64,000 nt of DNA from Paenibacillus sp. DMB5 (GCF_001517085.1 NZ_LRAC01000092.1:1-64000); one strand, 5' to 3'; positions 44,497 through 54,293 are shown, numbered from the stretch's first letter. The notes: generated from the letters alone by a model not told the origin. Numbers and translations are program-made.

Positions 44497-45600
44497 ATGA
44501 AAGAGCTTATGGGCGTAATTAATCTTGATCATGAACTGGACAAATTGAATGAATTAACCTATTTCCGCTGCGGTGCGGCCGTGCCTTTTGCCAGCCGTTA
44601 CCGGCTGATCGATTTCGTATTATCCAATATGATGAGAGCGGAACTGGAGAGTGTCGGGCTGTTTGTCCGCCGCAAATACCGTTCGCTGATGGACCATCTG
44701 GGTGACGGAAAGTCCTGGGATATGAACCGCAAGCATGGCGGGCTGTTCATTCTGCCTCCGGACTGGAACGATCCGACCGATACGTCAATCGGTGATCTGC
44801 AGCACTATCATAACAACCTGGATTTTTTTAAAAGAGCCTCCGCCAAGTACATTGTATTCTCGGGCAGCCAGCATATTAATACTGTTGATCTGCAGGATGC
44901 CTTCCAGTACCATCTGGAAAAGGGTGCCGATGTCACGCTTGTCTACAAAGCGATTGACCAGCTTCAGCCCGAGCATGATCCGTGCTTGCGGCTTGAATTA
45001 AATGAGGACAATCTCGTTACCGAGATTCACCAGGAGAAGCATCATCCCAATGTCTACCTGGATATATTCATCATGGAAAAGAAATTGTTCCTGGAGCAGG
45101 TGGAGTACTGCATTGCGCATGGGGAGAGCTTTTTCTTCCGTGACGTGATTCAGAAGAACCGGGCCAATTTCAAAATTGCCGGCTATGAATACAAAGGCTA
45201 TCATGCCGTAATCAATTCACTGGAGAGCTATTACAAGAATAGTCTGGAGCTTCTCAAACAGGAGAATTATCTGGGTCTGTTCAAGGAAAATCCGGTGCAG
45301 ACCAAGATCAAATATGAAGCGCCGACCCGTTATCTGGACAGCGCAAGTGTCACCAATTCCCTGGTAGCCAACGGCTGCGTTATCGGCGGAACCGTCGAGA
45401 ACAGCGTGATTTTCCGCGGGGTACAGATCCGTGAAGGCGCGAAAATCATCAATTCTGTCATCATGCAGAAATGTGTGATTGAAGAGAACGCTGTAATTGA
45501 GAATGTTATCATGGATAAGGACGTACACCTCAGCAAGGACAGGATACTCGTCGGGGATAGCAAGCGTCCGTTTGTCATCGCCAAGAGCAGCAAAATTTAA
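44497..45600 (+). CDS. glgD: Glucose-1-phosphate adenylyltransferase regulatory subunit
   Basis: Regulatory GlgC paralogue that forms a heterotetramer with GlgC in Bacilli. In the 367-aa protein the catalytic GGxGxRL loop is replaced by MGVINLDHELDKLNELTYF, the known mark of GlgD. YRLIDFVLSNMMRAEL and YIVFSGSQHINTVDL correspond to conserved strands, and a beta-helix C-terminus contains SVIMQKCVIEENAVIENVIM. GAGGACGG lies about 9 bases before ATG 44497, 21 bases after glgC. Confidence 0.95.
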   Translation: MKELMGVINLDHELDKLNELTYFRCGAAVPFASRYRLIDFVLSNMMRAELESVGLFVRRKYRSLMDHLGDGKSWDMNRKHGGLFILPPDWNDPTDTSIGDLQHYHNNLDFFKRASAKYIVFSGSQHINTVDLQDAFQYHLEKGADVTLVYKAIDQLQPEHDPCLRLELNEDNLVTEIHQEKHHPNVYLDIFIMEKKLFLEQVEYCIAHGESFFFRDVIQKNRANFKIAGYEYKGYHAVINSLESYYKNSLELLKQENYLGLFKENPVQTKIKYEAPTRYLDSASVTNSLVANGCVIGGTVENSVIFRGVQIREGAKIINSVIMQKCVIEENAVIENVIMDKDVHLSKDRILVGDSKRPFVIAKSSKI

Positions 45601-45706
45601 TCCCAGGATCAGCCGGACTGTGTAAGCATGCAGTCCGGCTGGTCCTGACTTTCCATAGAGGCCCTGTATCTCACAAAAATACACATCCGACTGGAGGAAC
45701 CTGCTG

Positions 45707-48136
45707 TTGTTTAACGACAAAGAAAGCTTCAAAAAAGTATTCCGCGAGACGCTTATCGGAAAATTGGGCAAGCCGCTGGAAGAAGCATCGAATGGTGACG
45801 TATATAAGATTCTGGGCAATATGATCCGTGAGAATGCGGGAAAGAACTGGGCAGATACGAACCAGAAGTTTAAGATCAGCCAGCAGAAACAGGTATACTA
45901 CTTCTCAATGGAGTTTCTGATCGGCCGGCTGCTGGGCAATAACCTGCTGAATATGGGCGTGCTGGAAGTTGTGCGGGAGGGTCTTGAGGAACTGGGCTTT
46001 GATCTGCGTGCAGTAGAGGAAGAAGAGGCAGATGCGGGTCTGGGCAATGGCGGTCTGGGCCGGCTTGCAGCCTGTTTTCTGGATTCACTCGCCTCCCTGC
46101 AGTATGCGGGCCATGGAAGCGGCATCCGTTACAAATACGGCCTGTTTGAGCAGAAAATCGTAGACGGCTATCAGGTAGAACTGCCGGACTACTGGCTGCA
46201 GAACGATAATGTGTGGGAAGTGCGCCGGGAGGACAAACAAGTGGAGGTCCGCTTCTGGGGCCGGGTTGAGACCCGCGAAGAGAACGGTGAACTGGTCTTT
46301 GAACATAAGGATTATGAAGCGGTTCGTGCAGTGCCTTACGATGTGCCGGTGATCGGCGCCGACCGTAAGCATGTCAACACGCTGCGCAACTGGAGTGCCG
46401 AATCGATTACTCCGGCTTCCCGGATGTCAGGCTCGCTAACCGGTTCGGATTACCACAAGTTTCTGGAGTACAAACGCTCTGTGGAATCTATTTCGGAATT
46501 CCTGTATCCGGATGATTCGCAGTATGAGGGCAAGCTGCTCCGGCTTAAGCAGCAGTACTTCCTGTGCAGTGCGGGCGTGCAGAGTATTATGCGCACCTTC
46601 AGCAAGACCGGCGCGCCGATTGAAGCACTGCCGGACAAAGTAGCGCTGCATATTAATGATACGCATCCGACTCTGCTGATTCCCGAGCTGATGCGCATTC
46701 TGATGGATGTGCACGGCCTGGGCTGGGATAAGGCCTGGGATATGACAACCCGTATGGTCTCGTATACGAATCATACCATTCTCAGTGAAGCCCTTGAGAA
46801 ATGGCCGATGAATATGGTCAAGGAGCTCCTGCCGCGGATTTTCCTGATTATTGAGGAGATTAATGCCCGGTTCTGCGGTGAGCTGATGAGCAAATATCCC
46901 GGTGACCAGAACCGGATTAACCAGATGGCAATCATTCATGACGATCAGGTACGCATGGCCAATCTGGCTATTGTGGCCAGCCACAGCGTCAATGGGGTAG
47001 CTGCGCTGCATACGGAGATTCTGCAGAAGCGTGAAATGCGGCTGTGGAATGAGATGTATCCGCACCGGTTCAATAACAAGACCAACGGAATTACCCACCG
47101 CCGCTGGCTGCTGCATGCCAATCCCGAGCTGGCCGGCCTCATCAACGATTCCATCGGCACACGCTGGATTCATCACCCGCAGGAAATGATCGGGCTGATC
47201 AAATACTGTGAGGATGCTTCCTTCCAGGAGCAGGTGGCAGCGATCAAACGGCGCAACAAGCTGCGGCTGGCTGATTATATCACCAAGAAGCACGGTGTTC
47301 AGGTCGATCCGGATTCGATCTTTGACGTCCAGGTCAAGCGGCTGCATGCCTATAAGCGCCAGCTGCTGAATATTCTGCATATCATGCACCTTTATAACCA
47401 GCTGAAGGATAACCCGTCCATGGATATGGTGCCGCGCACCTTTATTTTCGGGGCCAAGGCAGCGCCGAGCTATCACCTGGCCAAACGGATCATTAAGCTG
47501 ATCAATACAGTAGCCGATGTAGTGAACAAGGACCCGGATATCAAGGGCAAGATCCGCATCTTTTTCCTGGAGAATTATTCGGTTTCCCTGGCGGAGAAGA
47601 TTATTCCGGCGGCCGATGTGAGTGAGCAGATTTCTACAGCCAGCAAAGAAGCATCCGGTACCGGAAACATGAAATTTATGATGAACGGGGCGCTGACCAT
47701 CGGAACGATGGACGGGGCGAACGTGGAGATGCATGAAATGGTCGGAGATAACAACATGTTCCTGTTCGGGCTGCGGGCGGAGCAGGTTATGGATTATTAC
47801 CAGTTTGGCGGATACCGCTCCCGCGACATCTATTATGGCGACGGGCGTGTGAAGGAAGTGCTGGATCAGCTGGTTACGCCTGGACCAATCTGCTGCAATA
47901 CCCAGGAATTTGATACGCTGTACCAGTCGCTGCTGGATAATAATGATGAGTTCTTCGTCCTTAAAGATTTTGCAAGCTATGTAGAGACACATGTCAAAAT
48001 CGACCTGGCTTACCGCAACCAGCGGGAATGGCTGAAGAAGTCGATTGTCAACATCGGCCACTCCGGCAAGTTCTCCAGCGATAATACCATCAGCCGCTAT
48101 GCGGCGGAAATCTGGAAGATCAATCCGGTCGGTTAA
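45707..48136 (+). CDS. glgP: Glycogen/starch/alpha-glucan phosphorylase
   Basis: Releases glucose-1-phosphate from alpha-1,4-glucans. The 809-aa protein (normal length) has YYFSMEFLIGRLLGNNLLN and ADAGLGNGGLGRLAACFLDS near the start, and the PLP-binding lysine at about K656 in EASGTGNMKFMMNGALTIG. TTG 45707 follows GGAGG by about 8 bases. It follows glgD by 106 bases and ends with a strong terminator. Neither synthase (glgA) nor branching enzyme (glgB) is next to it, unlike in Bacillus subtilis. Confidence 0.96.
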   Translation: MFNDKESFKKVFRETLIGKLGKPLEEASNGDVYKILGNMIRENAGKNWADTNQKFKISQQKQVYYFSMEFLIGRLLGNNLLNMGVLEVVREGLEELGFDLRAVEEEEADAGLGNGGLGRLAACFLDSLASLQYAGHGSGIRYKYGLFEQKIVDGYQVELPDYWLQNDNVWEVRREDKQVEVRFWGRVETREENGELVFEHKDYEAVRAVPYDVPVIGADRKHVNTLRNWSAESITPASRMSGSLTGSDYHKFLEYKRSVESISEFLYPDDSQYEGKLLRLKQQYFLCSAGVQSIMRTFSKTGAPIEALPDKVALHINDTHPTLLIPELMRILMDVHGLGWDKAWDMTTRMVSYTNHTILSEALEKWPMNMVKELLPRIFLIIEEINARFCGELMSKYPGDQNRINQMAIIHDDQVRMANLAIVASHSVNGVAALHTEILQKREMRLWNEMYPHRFNNKTNGITHRRWLLHANPELAGLINDSIGTRWIHHPQEMIGLIKYCEDASFQEQVAAIKRRNKLRLADYITKKHGVQVDPDSIFDVQVKRLHAYKRQLLNILHIMHLYNQLKDNPSMDMVPRTFIFGAKAAPSYHLAKRIIKLINTVADVVNKDPDIKGKIRIFFLENYSVSLAEKIIPAADVSEQISTASKEASGTGNMKFMMNGALTIGTMDGANVEMHEMVGDNNMFLFGLRAEQVMDYYQFGGYRSRDIYYGDGRVKEVLDQLVTPGPICCNTQEFDTLYQSLLDNNDEFFVLKDFASYVETHVKIDLAYRNQREWLKKSIVNIGHSGKFSSDNTISRYAAEIWKINPVG

Positions 48137-48156
48137 AATAAGCGAGCTGTCAGCAA

Positions 48157-48203
48157 AGAGGCCGCCGCAGATCCAGGTGACTCCTGGTCTGCGGCGGCCT
48201 TAT
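48157..48203. terminator. Bidirectional terminator between glgP and fRMsr
   Basis: AGGCCGCCGCAGA pairs with TCTGCGGCGGCCT around an inner CCAGG/CCTGG stem. The T-runs are short on both sides. Confidence 0.75.
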
Positions 48204-48217
48204 GTGTGCCGGAGTGT

Positions 48218-48697
48218 CTACAGCACGGCAGCAATCATGGCTGCGAAGCGCTCCAGAAAACGCCGTTCTTCGTCATCGAAGCGGTGCTTGAGCGGGCTGT
48301 CAATATCGAGTACGCCAAGGAGCTGGTCGCCCTTGATGAGCGGAACCACGATCTCGCTATTCGATGCGGCATCGCAGGCGATGTGTCCGGGGAAGGCATG
48401 GACATCATCCACCACAAGCGTCCGGCGCTCTGCAGCGGAGGTTCCGCAGACCCCGCGGCCCATCGGAATACGGATGCATGCGGGCAGACCCTGGAACGGC
48501 CCGAGAACAAGCTCTTTGCCGTCGAATAAATAGAATCCGGTCCAGTTGGTATCCGGCATAGAGAATTTGAGCAGCGCCGAGGCATTTGCCAGATTGGCAA
48601 TTGCACTTGGTTCACCGTCGATCAATGCTGCAAGCTGTGAAAGCACGGCCTCGAACCGTTCGCTGCGTGTCCCGTCATAGGGCATTGCCTGAAACAT
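48218..48697 (-). CDS. GAF-domain free methionine-(R)-sulfoxide reductase (YtsP/fRMsr-like)
   Basis: A 159-aa single GAF-domain enzyme that reduces free methionine-R-sulfoxide. Three cysteines stand at the family spacing: C74 in LPACIRIPMG, C84 in RGVCG and C108 in HIACD, followed by SNSEIVVPLI. In the studied enzymes the last is catalytic and the others resolve the disulfide. GGTGAT precedes ATG 48697. It is convergent with glgP. It would link to the thiol-redox genes of this window in oxidative-stress repair. Confidence 0.92.
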   Translation of the reverse strand: MFQAMPYDGTRSERFEAVLSQLAALIDGEPSAIANLANASALLKFSMPDTNWTGFYLFDGKELVLGPFQGLPACIRIPMGRGVCGTSAAERRTLVVDDVHAFPGHIACDAASNSEIVVPLIKGDQLLGVLDIDSPLKHRFDDEERRFLERFAAMIAAVL

Positions 48698-48905
48698 GAA
48701 GTATCACCTTCCTGTACCTTAAATCAGTAATGAAATATAACTGTAATTAACAACATAGTACAGCCGGACTCGGCTCGTCAAGCGTTACCGTAAATTTGCA
48801 TAAATCACAATAGGAACCTTAACTGGAGTAATAACAGTGTTTCCGCTTCCGCCTGCCAGGGTAATGCTTAATATATCATAGGCTCTTGGCCGGAAGGAGT
48901 GGAAT

Positions 48906-49202
48906 ATGCGCGCCGATGTACAGAACTTGTTCATAGGAATCCATATGCTTTATATTGCACATGAGAGGGATTTAACTTTGTCGGATATGCTGCCTGAGCT
49001 TGAAAACCTGGGATACCGGGTTGCGGAACGCGAAGTGAAGCAGGAGCTGGAGCGGCTCACCCAGGAAAACTTTCTGACTGCCCATGGCGATGCGTTCAGC
49101 ATCACCGGTACGGGATTGGAAGAGTTCAAACATATTCAGGAGAAGCTTCAGGTAGTATGCGCTGAGGTGCTTACTCCGGCTCAGGCGGCAGCCAAGGCTT
49201 AA
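48906..49202 (+). CDS. Small winged-helix-like hypothetical protein
   Basis: A 98-aa all-alpha protein, acidic, with a winged-helix-like pattern: an N-terminal helix NLFIGIHMLYIAHERDL, then LSDMLPELENLGYRVAEREVKQELERLTQEN and a strand pair LTAHGDAFSITGTGLEEF. This resembles PadR-type or archaeal-type winged-helix folds, but not strongly enough for a named family. AAGGAG lies about 8 bases before ATG 48906. It stands alone, with fRMsr divergent upstream. Confidence 0.65.
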   Translation: MRADVQNLFIGIHMLYIAHERDLTLSDMLPELENLGYRVAEREVKQELERLTQENFLTAHGDAFSITGTGLEEFKHIQEKLQVVCAEVLTPAQAAAKA

Positions 49203-49426
49203 GCTGATTCCGGCTCCAGGCAGGTACAGCTGCCGGGTTTATGCAGAGTGTGCCAACTTTTTATCAAGCAATGAACAGCGTCAGTATCAGGGCGGATTTC
49301 CGCCCGTGCGGCGCTTTTTGTCATGTACAGGCGGGCAGGAAGGATCAGGACGGCAGATTTGCTATTTCCTTCGGGAAATCCTTACATATGGTGTATACTT
49401 AATGAATTGGAAAGGGGACGGATAGG

Positions 49427-49984
49427 GTGTACATAAGCGGCGGGGTAACCCCGGAACTGCACGGAGCAAGAATAGCGCTGCAGTCCATAGCTGTTTCTCA
49501 TGCACCGGCGCTGTATGAGATATGGACCCATCCGGCTGTGGGTCCCTGGCTGGATGCCCCGCCGCTGGAATCAGCCCATGATGCCGGGCAGCTGATTGAA
49601 CTGCTGCTGCAAATGTCGCGGGAGGAAGAGAGCCTGCGCTGGAGTATTGCCCTGCCGGACGGGAAGATTATCGGGAGCTGCGGCTATAACCAGTGGCAGC
49701 TGGCCGGAGCTTACCGGGGTGAGATCGGCTGCGAACTGTCACCTGTTTATTGGGGGCAAGGTTATATGCGTGAGGCGCTGGAGCTTATGCTGGATTTCGG
49801 CTTCGGCACAATGGGGCTGAACCGGATCGAAGCATTATGCCATCCCGGCAATACCCGTGCGGCGGGATTGTTCCGGGCACTGGGCTTTTCACAGGAAGGG
49901 CTGCTGCGTCAATACCGGCATACCCGTGCCGGTTTTCAGGATGCGGCACTATTTGCGCTGCTGCGCAGTGACCGGCAGAAATAG
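49427..49984 (+). CDS. GNAT-family N-acetyltransferase (RimJ-like)
   Basis: A 185-aa GNAT enzyme of the RimJ/RimL type. Acetyl-CoA binding is at GCELSPVYWGQGYMREALE and the late NRIEALCHPGNTRAAGLFRALGF is the family mark. The start GTG 49427 follows AAAGGGG by about 11 bases. The acceptor could be a ribosomal protein, an amino acid or an antibiotic; sequence alone cannot decide. It precedes the MFS gene by 47 bases and may be co-transcribed. Confidence 0.87.
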   Translation: MYISGGVTPELHGARIALQSIAVSHAPALYEIWTHPAVGPWLDAPPLESAHDAGQLIELLLQMSREEESLRWSIALPDGKIIGSCGYNQWQLAGAYRGEIGCELSPVYWGQGYMREALELMLDFGFGTMGLNRIEALCHPGNTRAAGLFRALGFSQEGLLRQYRHTRAGFQDAALFALLRSDRQK

Positions 49985-50031
49985 CAGCTTTTAGAGCTGC
50001 CTGATATAACATGGAGAGGATCTGAATTTCA

Positions 50032-51542
50032 TTGAGTACACCAGGAGCAACAGAGCGAAAGCTTATCTTAACCGGGGTTCTGCTGGCCACCTTTTTGGCA
50101 GCCATTGAAGGAACAGTTACGGGGCCGGCCGGGCCGGCAATCGTCGGCGATTTTCAGGGCATCCTATGGCTGAGCTGGATCTTTACCGCCTACCTGCTGA
50201 CCATGGCGGTGACAACGCCGATCTTCGGCAAGCTGAGTGACCTGATCGGCCGCAAGCCGGTATTTATGGGGGGAGCGGTTGTCTTTCTGCTCGGCTCTCT
50301 GCTGTGCGGCATTTCGCAGAGCATGGGGCAGCTCATTCTGTTCCGGGCGATTCAGGGGATTGGGGCAGGAGCACTTATTCCAATGACTTTTACCATTATC
50401 GGGGATATTTACAGCATTAAAGAGCGGGCCAAGACGCAAGGGCTGCTGAGCTCCGTCTGGGGGATCTCCTCACTTGTAGGTCCGCTGCTCGGAGGCTATG
50501 TGGTGGATTACCTGAGCTGGCGCTGGGTATTTGTGTTTAACCTGCCCTTTGGCCTGCTGTCGATCCTGTTTATTGCCCGTTACCTGAAGGAAGAAAAGGT
50601 AAAACGCGTGGCGAAGAAGATGGATATAGCCGGAGTTCTGCTGTTTGCAGCAGGGGTAAGTGCGCTGCTGTTCGGCCTTACCGCCGGCGGGCAGAATCTG
50701 GCCTGGACTTCACCGCTGCTGCTTGGCCTGCTGGGGACGGCGGTTATTCTGCTGGTTATATTCCTGTTCGTGGAGCGGCGGGCGCCGGAGCCGATGCTTC
50801 CGCTGTCGCTGTTCTCCATCCGCAATATTGCGGTGTCGACCGGAGCCAACCTCCTGGTCAGCACCTTGATTATTGGACTGTCCACCTATGTACCGCTGTG
50901 GGTGCAGGGGGTATTCGGCGAAGTGCGGCTCTTTCCGGTCTGCTGCTGGCTCCGATGTCTGTGGGCTGGACGCTGGGCTCCATAGCCGGAGGCCGGATGA
51001 TTCTGCGCGCCGGCTCCCGCCGCACAGGCATGCTTGGACTCTCCCTGATCGCCGCAGGAGCAGTAGGACTAACGTTTATGACTGCAGACTCCTCGCAGCT
51101 GCAGCTTCTGATTCTGATGCTGTTCTGCGGTGTAGGCTTCGGTTATGCGTCTACCGTATTTACGATTATCGCCCAGTCCTCTGTCGGGCATGACCAGCGC
51201 GGCGCTTCGACGGCGCTGAATACCTTCACCCGATCACTCGGCCAGACGGTCGGGGTGGCGGTATTCGGGTCCTGGCTGAATCTGAGCATCGACAGGCTGC
51301 TTGCAGACCAGCCCGGTGCGGCAGTTAGCGGAGCGGATATTAACAGCCTGCTGAACCCGCATGGCGGCAGCACCCTGACCGGCGATGCCTGGAACAGCCT
51401 GCATGGAGCGCTGGAAGGCGGCCTGCATTCCCTGTTTATTATGATGGCTGTACTGGCCGTTCTGTCGCTGATTATTTCCTCAGGCCTGCGCCAGGGGTTA
51501 CCTTCGCTGGGTGAGGAGAAGGCGAAGCTGAAAGAAGCGTAG
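50032..51542 (+). pseudogene. MFS multidrug transporter (EmrB/QacA type), frame broken
   Basis: A 14-helix drug:H+ antiporter of the DHA2 family, about 503 aa when joined. Landmarks are the N-terminal LAAIEGTVTGPAGPAIVGDF, the GKLSDLIGRKPVFMGG loop of motif A and the GIGAGALIPMTFTII helix. After LWVQGVFG the frame runs out at 50985, while another frame continues SAALSGLLLAPMSVGWTLGS to 51542. One missing G near 50920 restores GVFGGSAALSG. TTG 50032 follows GGAGAGG. The efflux substrate is unknown. Sequence error is likelier than decay, given that helices on both sides are intact. Confidence 0.85.
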
Positions 51543-52038
51543 TATCTGGGACACAGGCCTCTGTAGATTAAACTAGTACAGCAGTTATAAGTCCGGGCAT
51601 TCCCTGGAGTCAAATTCCCAGACTAAATAATCAGCATAGGGCTGCTTACATAGTACGTATACCTGTGCGTTCATCAGACTAAGTGGATTTTCTCCATCTA
51701 TTTTTCGAGTATAAGGATGTTTTGAGAAATTAGGTGGAAAAACGCTACTTAATTTCTCCGGATTTGCTTCATAAGGCTGTTTTGCCCCGATATAAGTGAC
51801 GTTTATCCACTTAGTTATCGTAAATGCTGCTAAAAGGGGAAATTAAGTGGCGAAAATCCACCTAAATGAATTGAGCTTGTGCGAAATCAGGAAATACGAA
51901 GATAAACGTGGCCGGAGGCTTAACCTTCCTTCCCTGGATCCGCGCCCTCACTTATACAGAAACGGCTGCACTGTCCAAAAGGACGCTGCAGCGTTTTTGT
52001 GTAGCGATATTTCTGTAAAAGACGTTTAAAGTGAAGAC
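51543..52038. other. Gene-free region with repeat cluster
   Basis: About 500 bases between the MFS gene and the marR terminator. Bases 51679-51867 hold four hairpin-like repeats. The 60-codon frame at 51847-52029 begins inside a repeat and has no family features, so I do not call it a gene. A small self-complementary ACGCTGCAGCGT followed by TTTT (51983-51998) could end transcription from the MFS gene. Confidence 0.55.
51679..51867. repeat. Four palindromic TAAGTGG...CCACTTA intergenic elements
   Basis: Elements at about 51679-51700, 51728-51754, 51791-51816 and 51841-51867. Each has a TTAAGTGG/TAGGTGG arm, a central A- or T-rich part and a CCACTTA/CCACCTAA arm. They lie about 50 bases apart. 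The fourth, TTAAGTGG-CGAAAAT-CCACCTAA, is the most regular. A single copy lies at 21707. Confidence 0.68.
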
Positions 52039-52066
52039 AGAGATAGTGAATGAATTCACTATCTCT
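52039..52066. repeat. 28-base inverted repeat between convergent genes
   Basis: AGAGATAGTGAA and its exact complement TTCACTATCTCT flank TGAA. It lies 13 bases beyond the stop of the marR gene and could act as its terminator, although a T run is lacking. Confidence 0.6.
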
Positions 52067-52078
52067 GCTCTGCCTGTA

Positions 52079-52546
52079 TTATTTGCGGGGCAGTGGCGAG
52101 AGCTTCTCGGCCTGAAGGCCCATCTTCTTGAGCAGGACAATCATCTGCTCCTTCTCTTCATCGTTCAATCCGCTGAAAGCCAGATGCAGGCGTTCTGAAT
52201 ATTTCGGATACATTTCGCTCATCAGCTGTTCGCCTTCGGCTGTCAATTCAGCAAAGATCACACGGCGGTCATTGGCACAAGGCTTGCGCTGCAGGTAGCC
52301 GCGTTCTTCAAGCTTATCAATGACGTAAGTGACGTTGCCGCTCTGCAGCAGCAGCTTGGCTCCGATCTGCTGAATCGGCTGAGGACCTTTGTAGTACAGG
52401 ACCTCCATGACAGCAAAGGCAGTAGGGTTAAATCCTTCAATCTTGCTTCCGGTAACGGCATGCTCGTTAATACTCTTGAAAGACTTGGCAAAAACCCGGT
52501 ACAAATGAAGTGTTAACTGAGTATCGCGTTCATAGGATTGTATCAT
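52079..52546 (-). CDS. MarR-family transcriptional regulator
   Basis: A 155-aa MarR protein. The helix-turn-helix is KGPQPIQQIGAKLLLQSGNVTYVIDKLEERG (residues about 55-85) and the wing is RKPCANDRRVIFAELT, with a single cysteine before DRR. The C-terminal dimer helix is rich in charge. Upstream on its side is a 20-base inverted repeat at 52577-52596, a likely operator. The divergent MFS gene at 52907 is a natural target, but its start is 360 bases away. Confidence 0.88.
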   Translation of the reverse strand: MIQSYERDTQLTLHLYRVFAKSFKSINEHAVTGSKIEGFNPTAFAVMEVLYYKGPQPIQQIGAKLLLQSGNVTYVIDKLEERGYLQRKPCANDRRVIFAELTAEGEQLMSEMYPKYSERLHLAFSGLNDEEKEQMIVLLKKMGLQAEKLSPLPRK

Positions 52547-52576
52547 GCTTCTCCACCCTCTATCGTTATCGTTAGT

Positions 52577-52596
52577 CGTACAGGTCGCCCTGTACG
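52577..52596. promoter_or_regulatory. Candidate MarR operator, 20-base inverted repeat
   Basis: CGTACAGG-TCGC-CCTGTACG with exact 8-base arms, about 30 bases upstream of the marR start codon. The rest of the 52597-52906 gap is AT-rich near 52700-52740 and carries no gene or clear promoter for the MFS gene. Confidence 0.65.
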
Positions 52597-52906
52597 TAAG
52601 GAATCATGGACCCGGCGGCACCTTAAAAGTGCAGTTAAATTTGAGATACCCTTACAATACGGCAAACAATGGCTTCAAGAACATGTGATTTGTCACAATG
52701 AGCACACTTTTAATTATTAAAAATCAAACAATTTTTTGACGGTGACTCTGTTTTGGGCAAAAGAGTGTCAAATTTGCGGTCCGCCCCGCGCAGGAGAGGG
52801 GTCTCCGCTCCGGGAACCACCGATATTTACAGCCGGGGATTGATGAGGAACCCGGCAATTTTCCCGTACTATTAATTCAAATATGCAGATGCGGGAGGAT
52901 TAAATA

Positions 52907-54220
52907 ATGAATGAACCAAACAATGCAGCGCTTGCGGATGAAAAGCTGACCGCTAACCGGCCGTTTATGCTGCTGATTGCTGCACAGCTGATTTCGAATA
53001 TAGGCGATTGGCTGCATTTCCTTGCCCTGCTGACCATGGTCGGGCTGAAGTGGCAGGCCAGTCCGTGGGAGATTACGGCAATTTCTCTGTGTATGGCTGT
53101 ACCGATGCTGCTCGGGGGAGCACTGGGCGGGTATCTGAGCGATACCTTTGACCGCAAGTCTATTATGATCTGCTCGGATGTGGCCCGTGCCGGGATTGTA
53201 GCCTGTCTTGTATTTGCCGGCTCCCTATGGCAGGTTTACCTGCTGCTCATAGCCAAAGGCATGATGGATGTCCTGTTCTCTCCGGCGAAAAGCGGCAAGC
53301 TCAAGGAGCTTGTCCCCTCTGCCCAGATGGACCGGGCGGTTGCTTTAAGCTCATCCATTGAGCAGATCACCAAAATTATCGGTCCGGCATTCGGTGGTTT
53401 GCTCGTCGCGGCATTCGGAATTTCCGCCTGCTATCTGCTGGATTCGGCCACCTATATGCTCTCTGCCGCCATCCTGCTGGCAGTGCCGCGGGCAGGGAAG
53501 TACAAGACAGCCCGCGGGGCGGAAGCCGCGACGAAATTGCCGGGACGGGCATCCTTTCTCCGTGAGGCAGGCACCGGCCTGCGGCTGATTACCGGAATGC
53601 CGGCTGCACTGGGCGGGCTTGTCATGCTGGTGACAGTACTGCTGGTGCTGCAGATGGCCGATTCCCAGACGATAACGCTGTTCCGGGACATTCCCGGCAT
53701 CAGCGGGGACATGCTGGGCTGGTGCCTGGCGGCGAGCGGTCTCGGCACACTGCTGCCAGCACTTGCCGCAAGCCGTACCGGCAGGCGTCCGCTGATCTTT
53801 ATGAGTGCCGGGGCCATCCTTATGGGTTCTGTATTTGCCGCCGCTGCACTGGTAACAGCCTACGGGGAGGCAGGATTGTGGATGAACATTATACTGTTCG
53901 GCTCGTTTGCGGCGGCGGGAGCAGGGGCGGGCCTTGTGTTTATCCCATTCTATGCGATGCTGCAGCGGCGGACACCTGAAGCCTACACAGGGCGGGTATT
54001 CGGTACGGTGAACAGCCTGACCAGCGCTGCAGCCATTCTCGGGCCTGTAGCAGGCGGTGCACTTGTGACAGCATCCGGAGCAGTTCCCGCTTTTATCTTG
54101 TCCGGTGTGCTGTCAGCCCTGCTTGGCCTTGCCATGCTGCTGCTAAGCGGACGGATCGAGGCCAGGGACAGAACGGCCGGAACGGAGCCGCAAGTAATGT
54201 TTGAAGTCTCCCAGCCATAG
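52907..54220 (+). CDS. MFS transporter (12-helix)
   Basis: A 437-aa major facilitator of the DHA3/macrolide-efflux-like group with 12 helices. It opens with a hydrophilic NEPNNAALADEK tail, then LLIAAQLISNIGDWLHFLAL and GGALGGYLSDTFDRKSIMI, the conserved loop 2-3 motif. GGGAGG lies 10 bases before ATG 52907. It is divergent from a marR gene. Export of a hydrophobic compound is expected from the family; the substrate is not known. Confidence 0.88.
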   Translation: MNEPNNAALADEKLTANRPFMLLIAAQLISNIGDWLHFLALLTMVGLKWQASPWEITAISLCMAVPMLLGGALGGYLSDTFDRKSIMICSDVARAGIVACLVFAGSLWQVYLLLIAKGMMDVLFSPAKSGKLKELVPSAQMDRAVALSSSIEQITKIIGPAFGGLLVAAFGISACYLLDSATYMLSAAILLAVPRAGKYKTARGAEAATKLPGRASFLREAGTGLRLITGMPAALGGLVMLVTVLLVLQMADSQTITLFRDIPGISGDMLGWCLAASGLGTLLPALAASRTGRRPLIFMSAGAILMGSVFAAAALVTAYGEAGLWMNIILFGSFAAAGAGAGLVFIPFYAMLQRRTPEAYTGRVFGTVNSLTSAAAILGPVAGGALVTASGAVPAFILSGVLSALLGLAMLLLSGRIEARDRTAGTEPQVMFEVSQP

Positions 54221-54293
54221 TCCTTATAATGGTAAAAAGCCCGGATATACAGCCGGGACAAAGGGTATTCAACATTAGGAGATGGAAAGCGGA

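Noticed and set aside
46436..48061. 541-codon open frame on the minus strand opposite glgP
   Set aside because: It is a shadow of a strongly conserved phosphorylase gene; its translation is rich in His, Gln and Ile with no family motif and no ribosome binding site.
51847..52029. 60-codon frame after the MFS gene
   Set aside because: Its start lies within a TAAGTGG repeat and no binding site or family feature is present.
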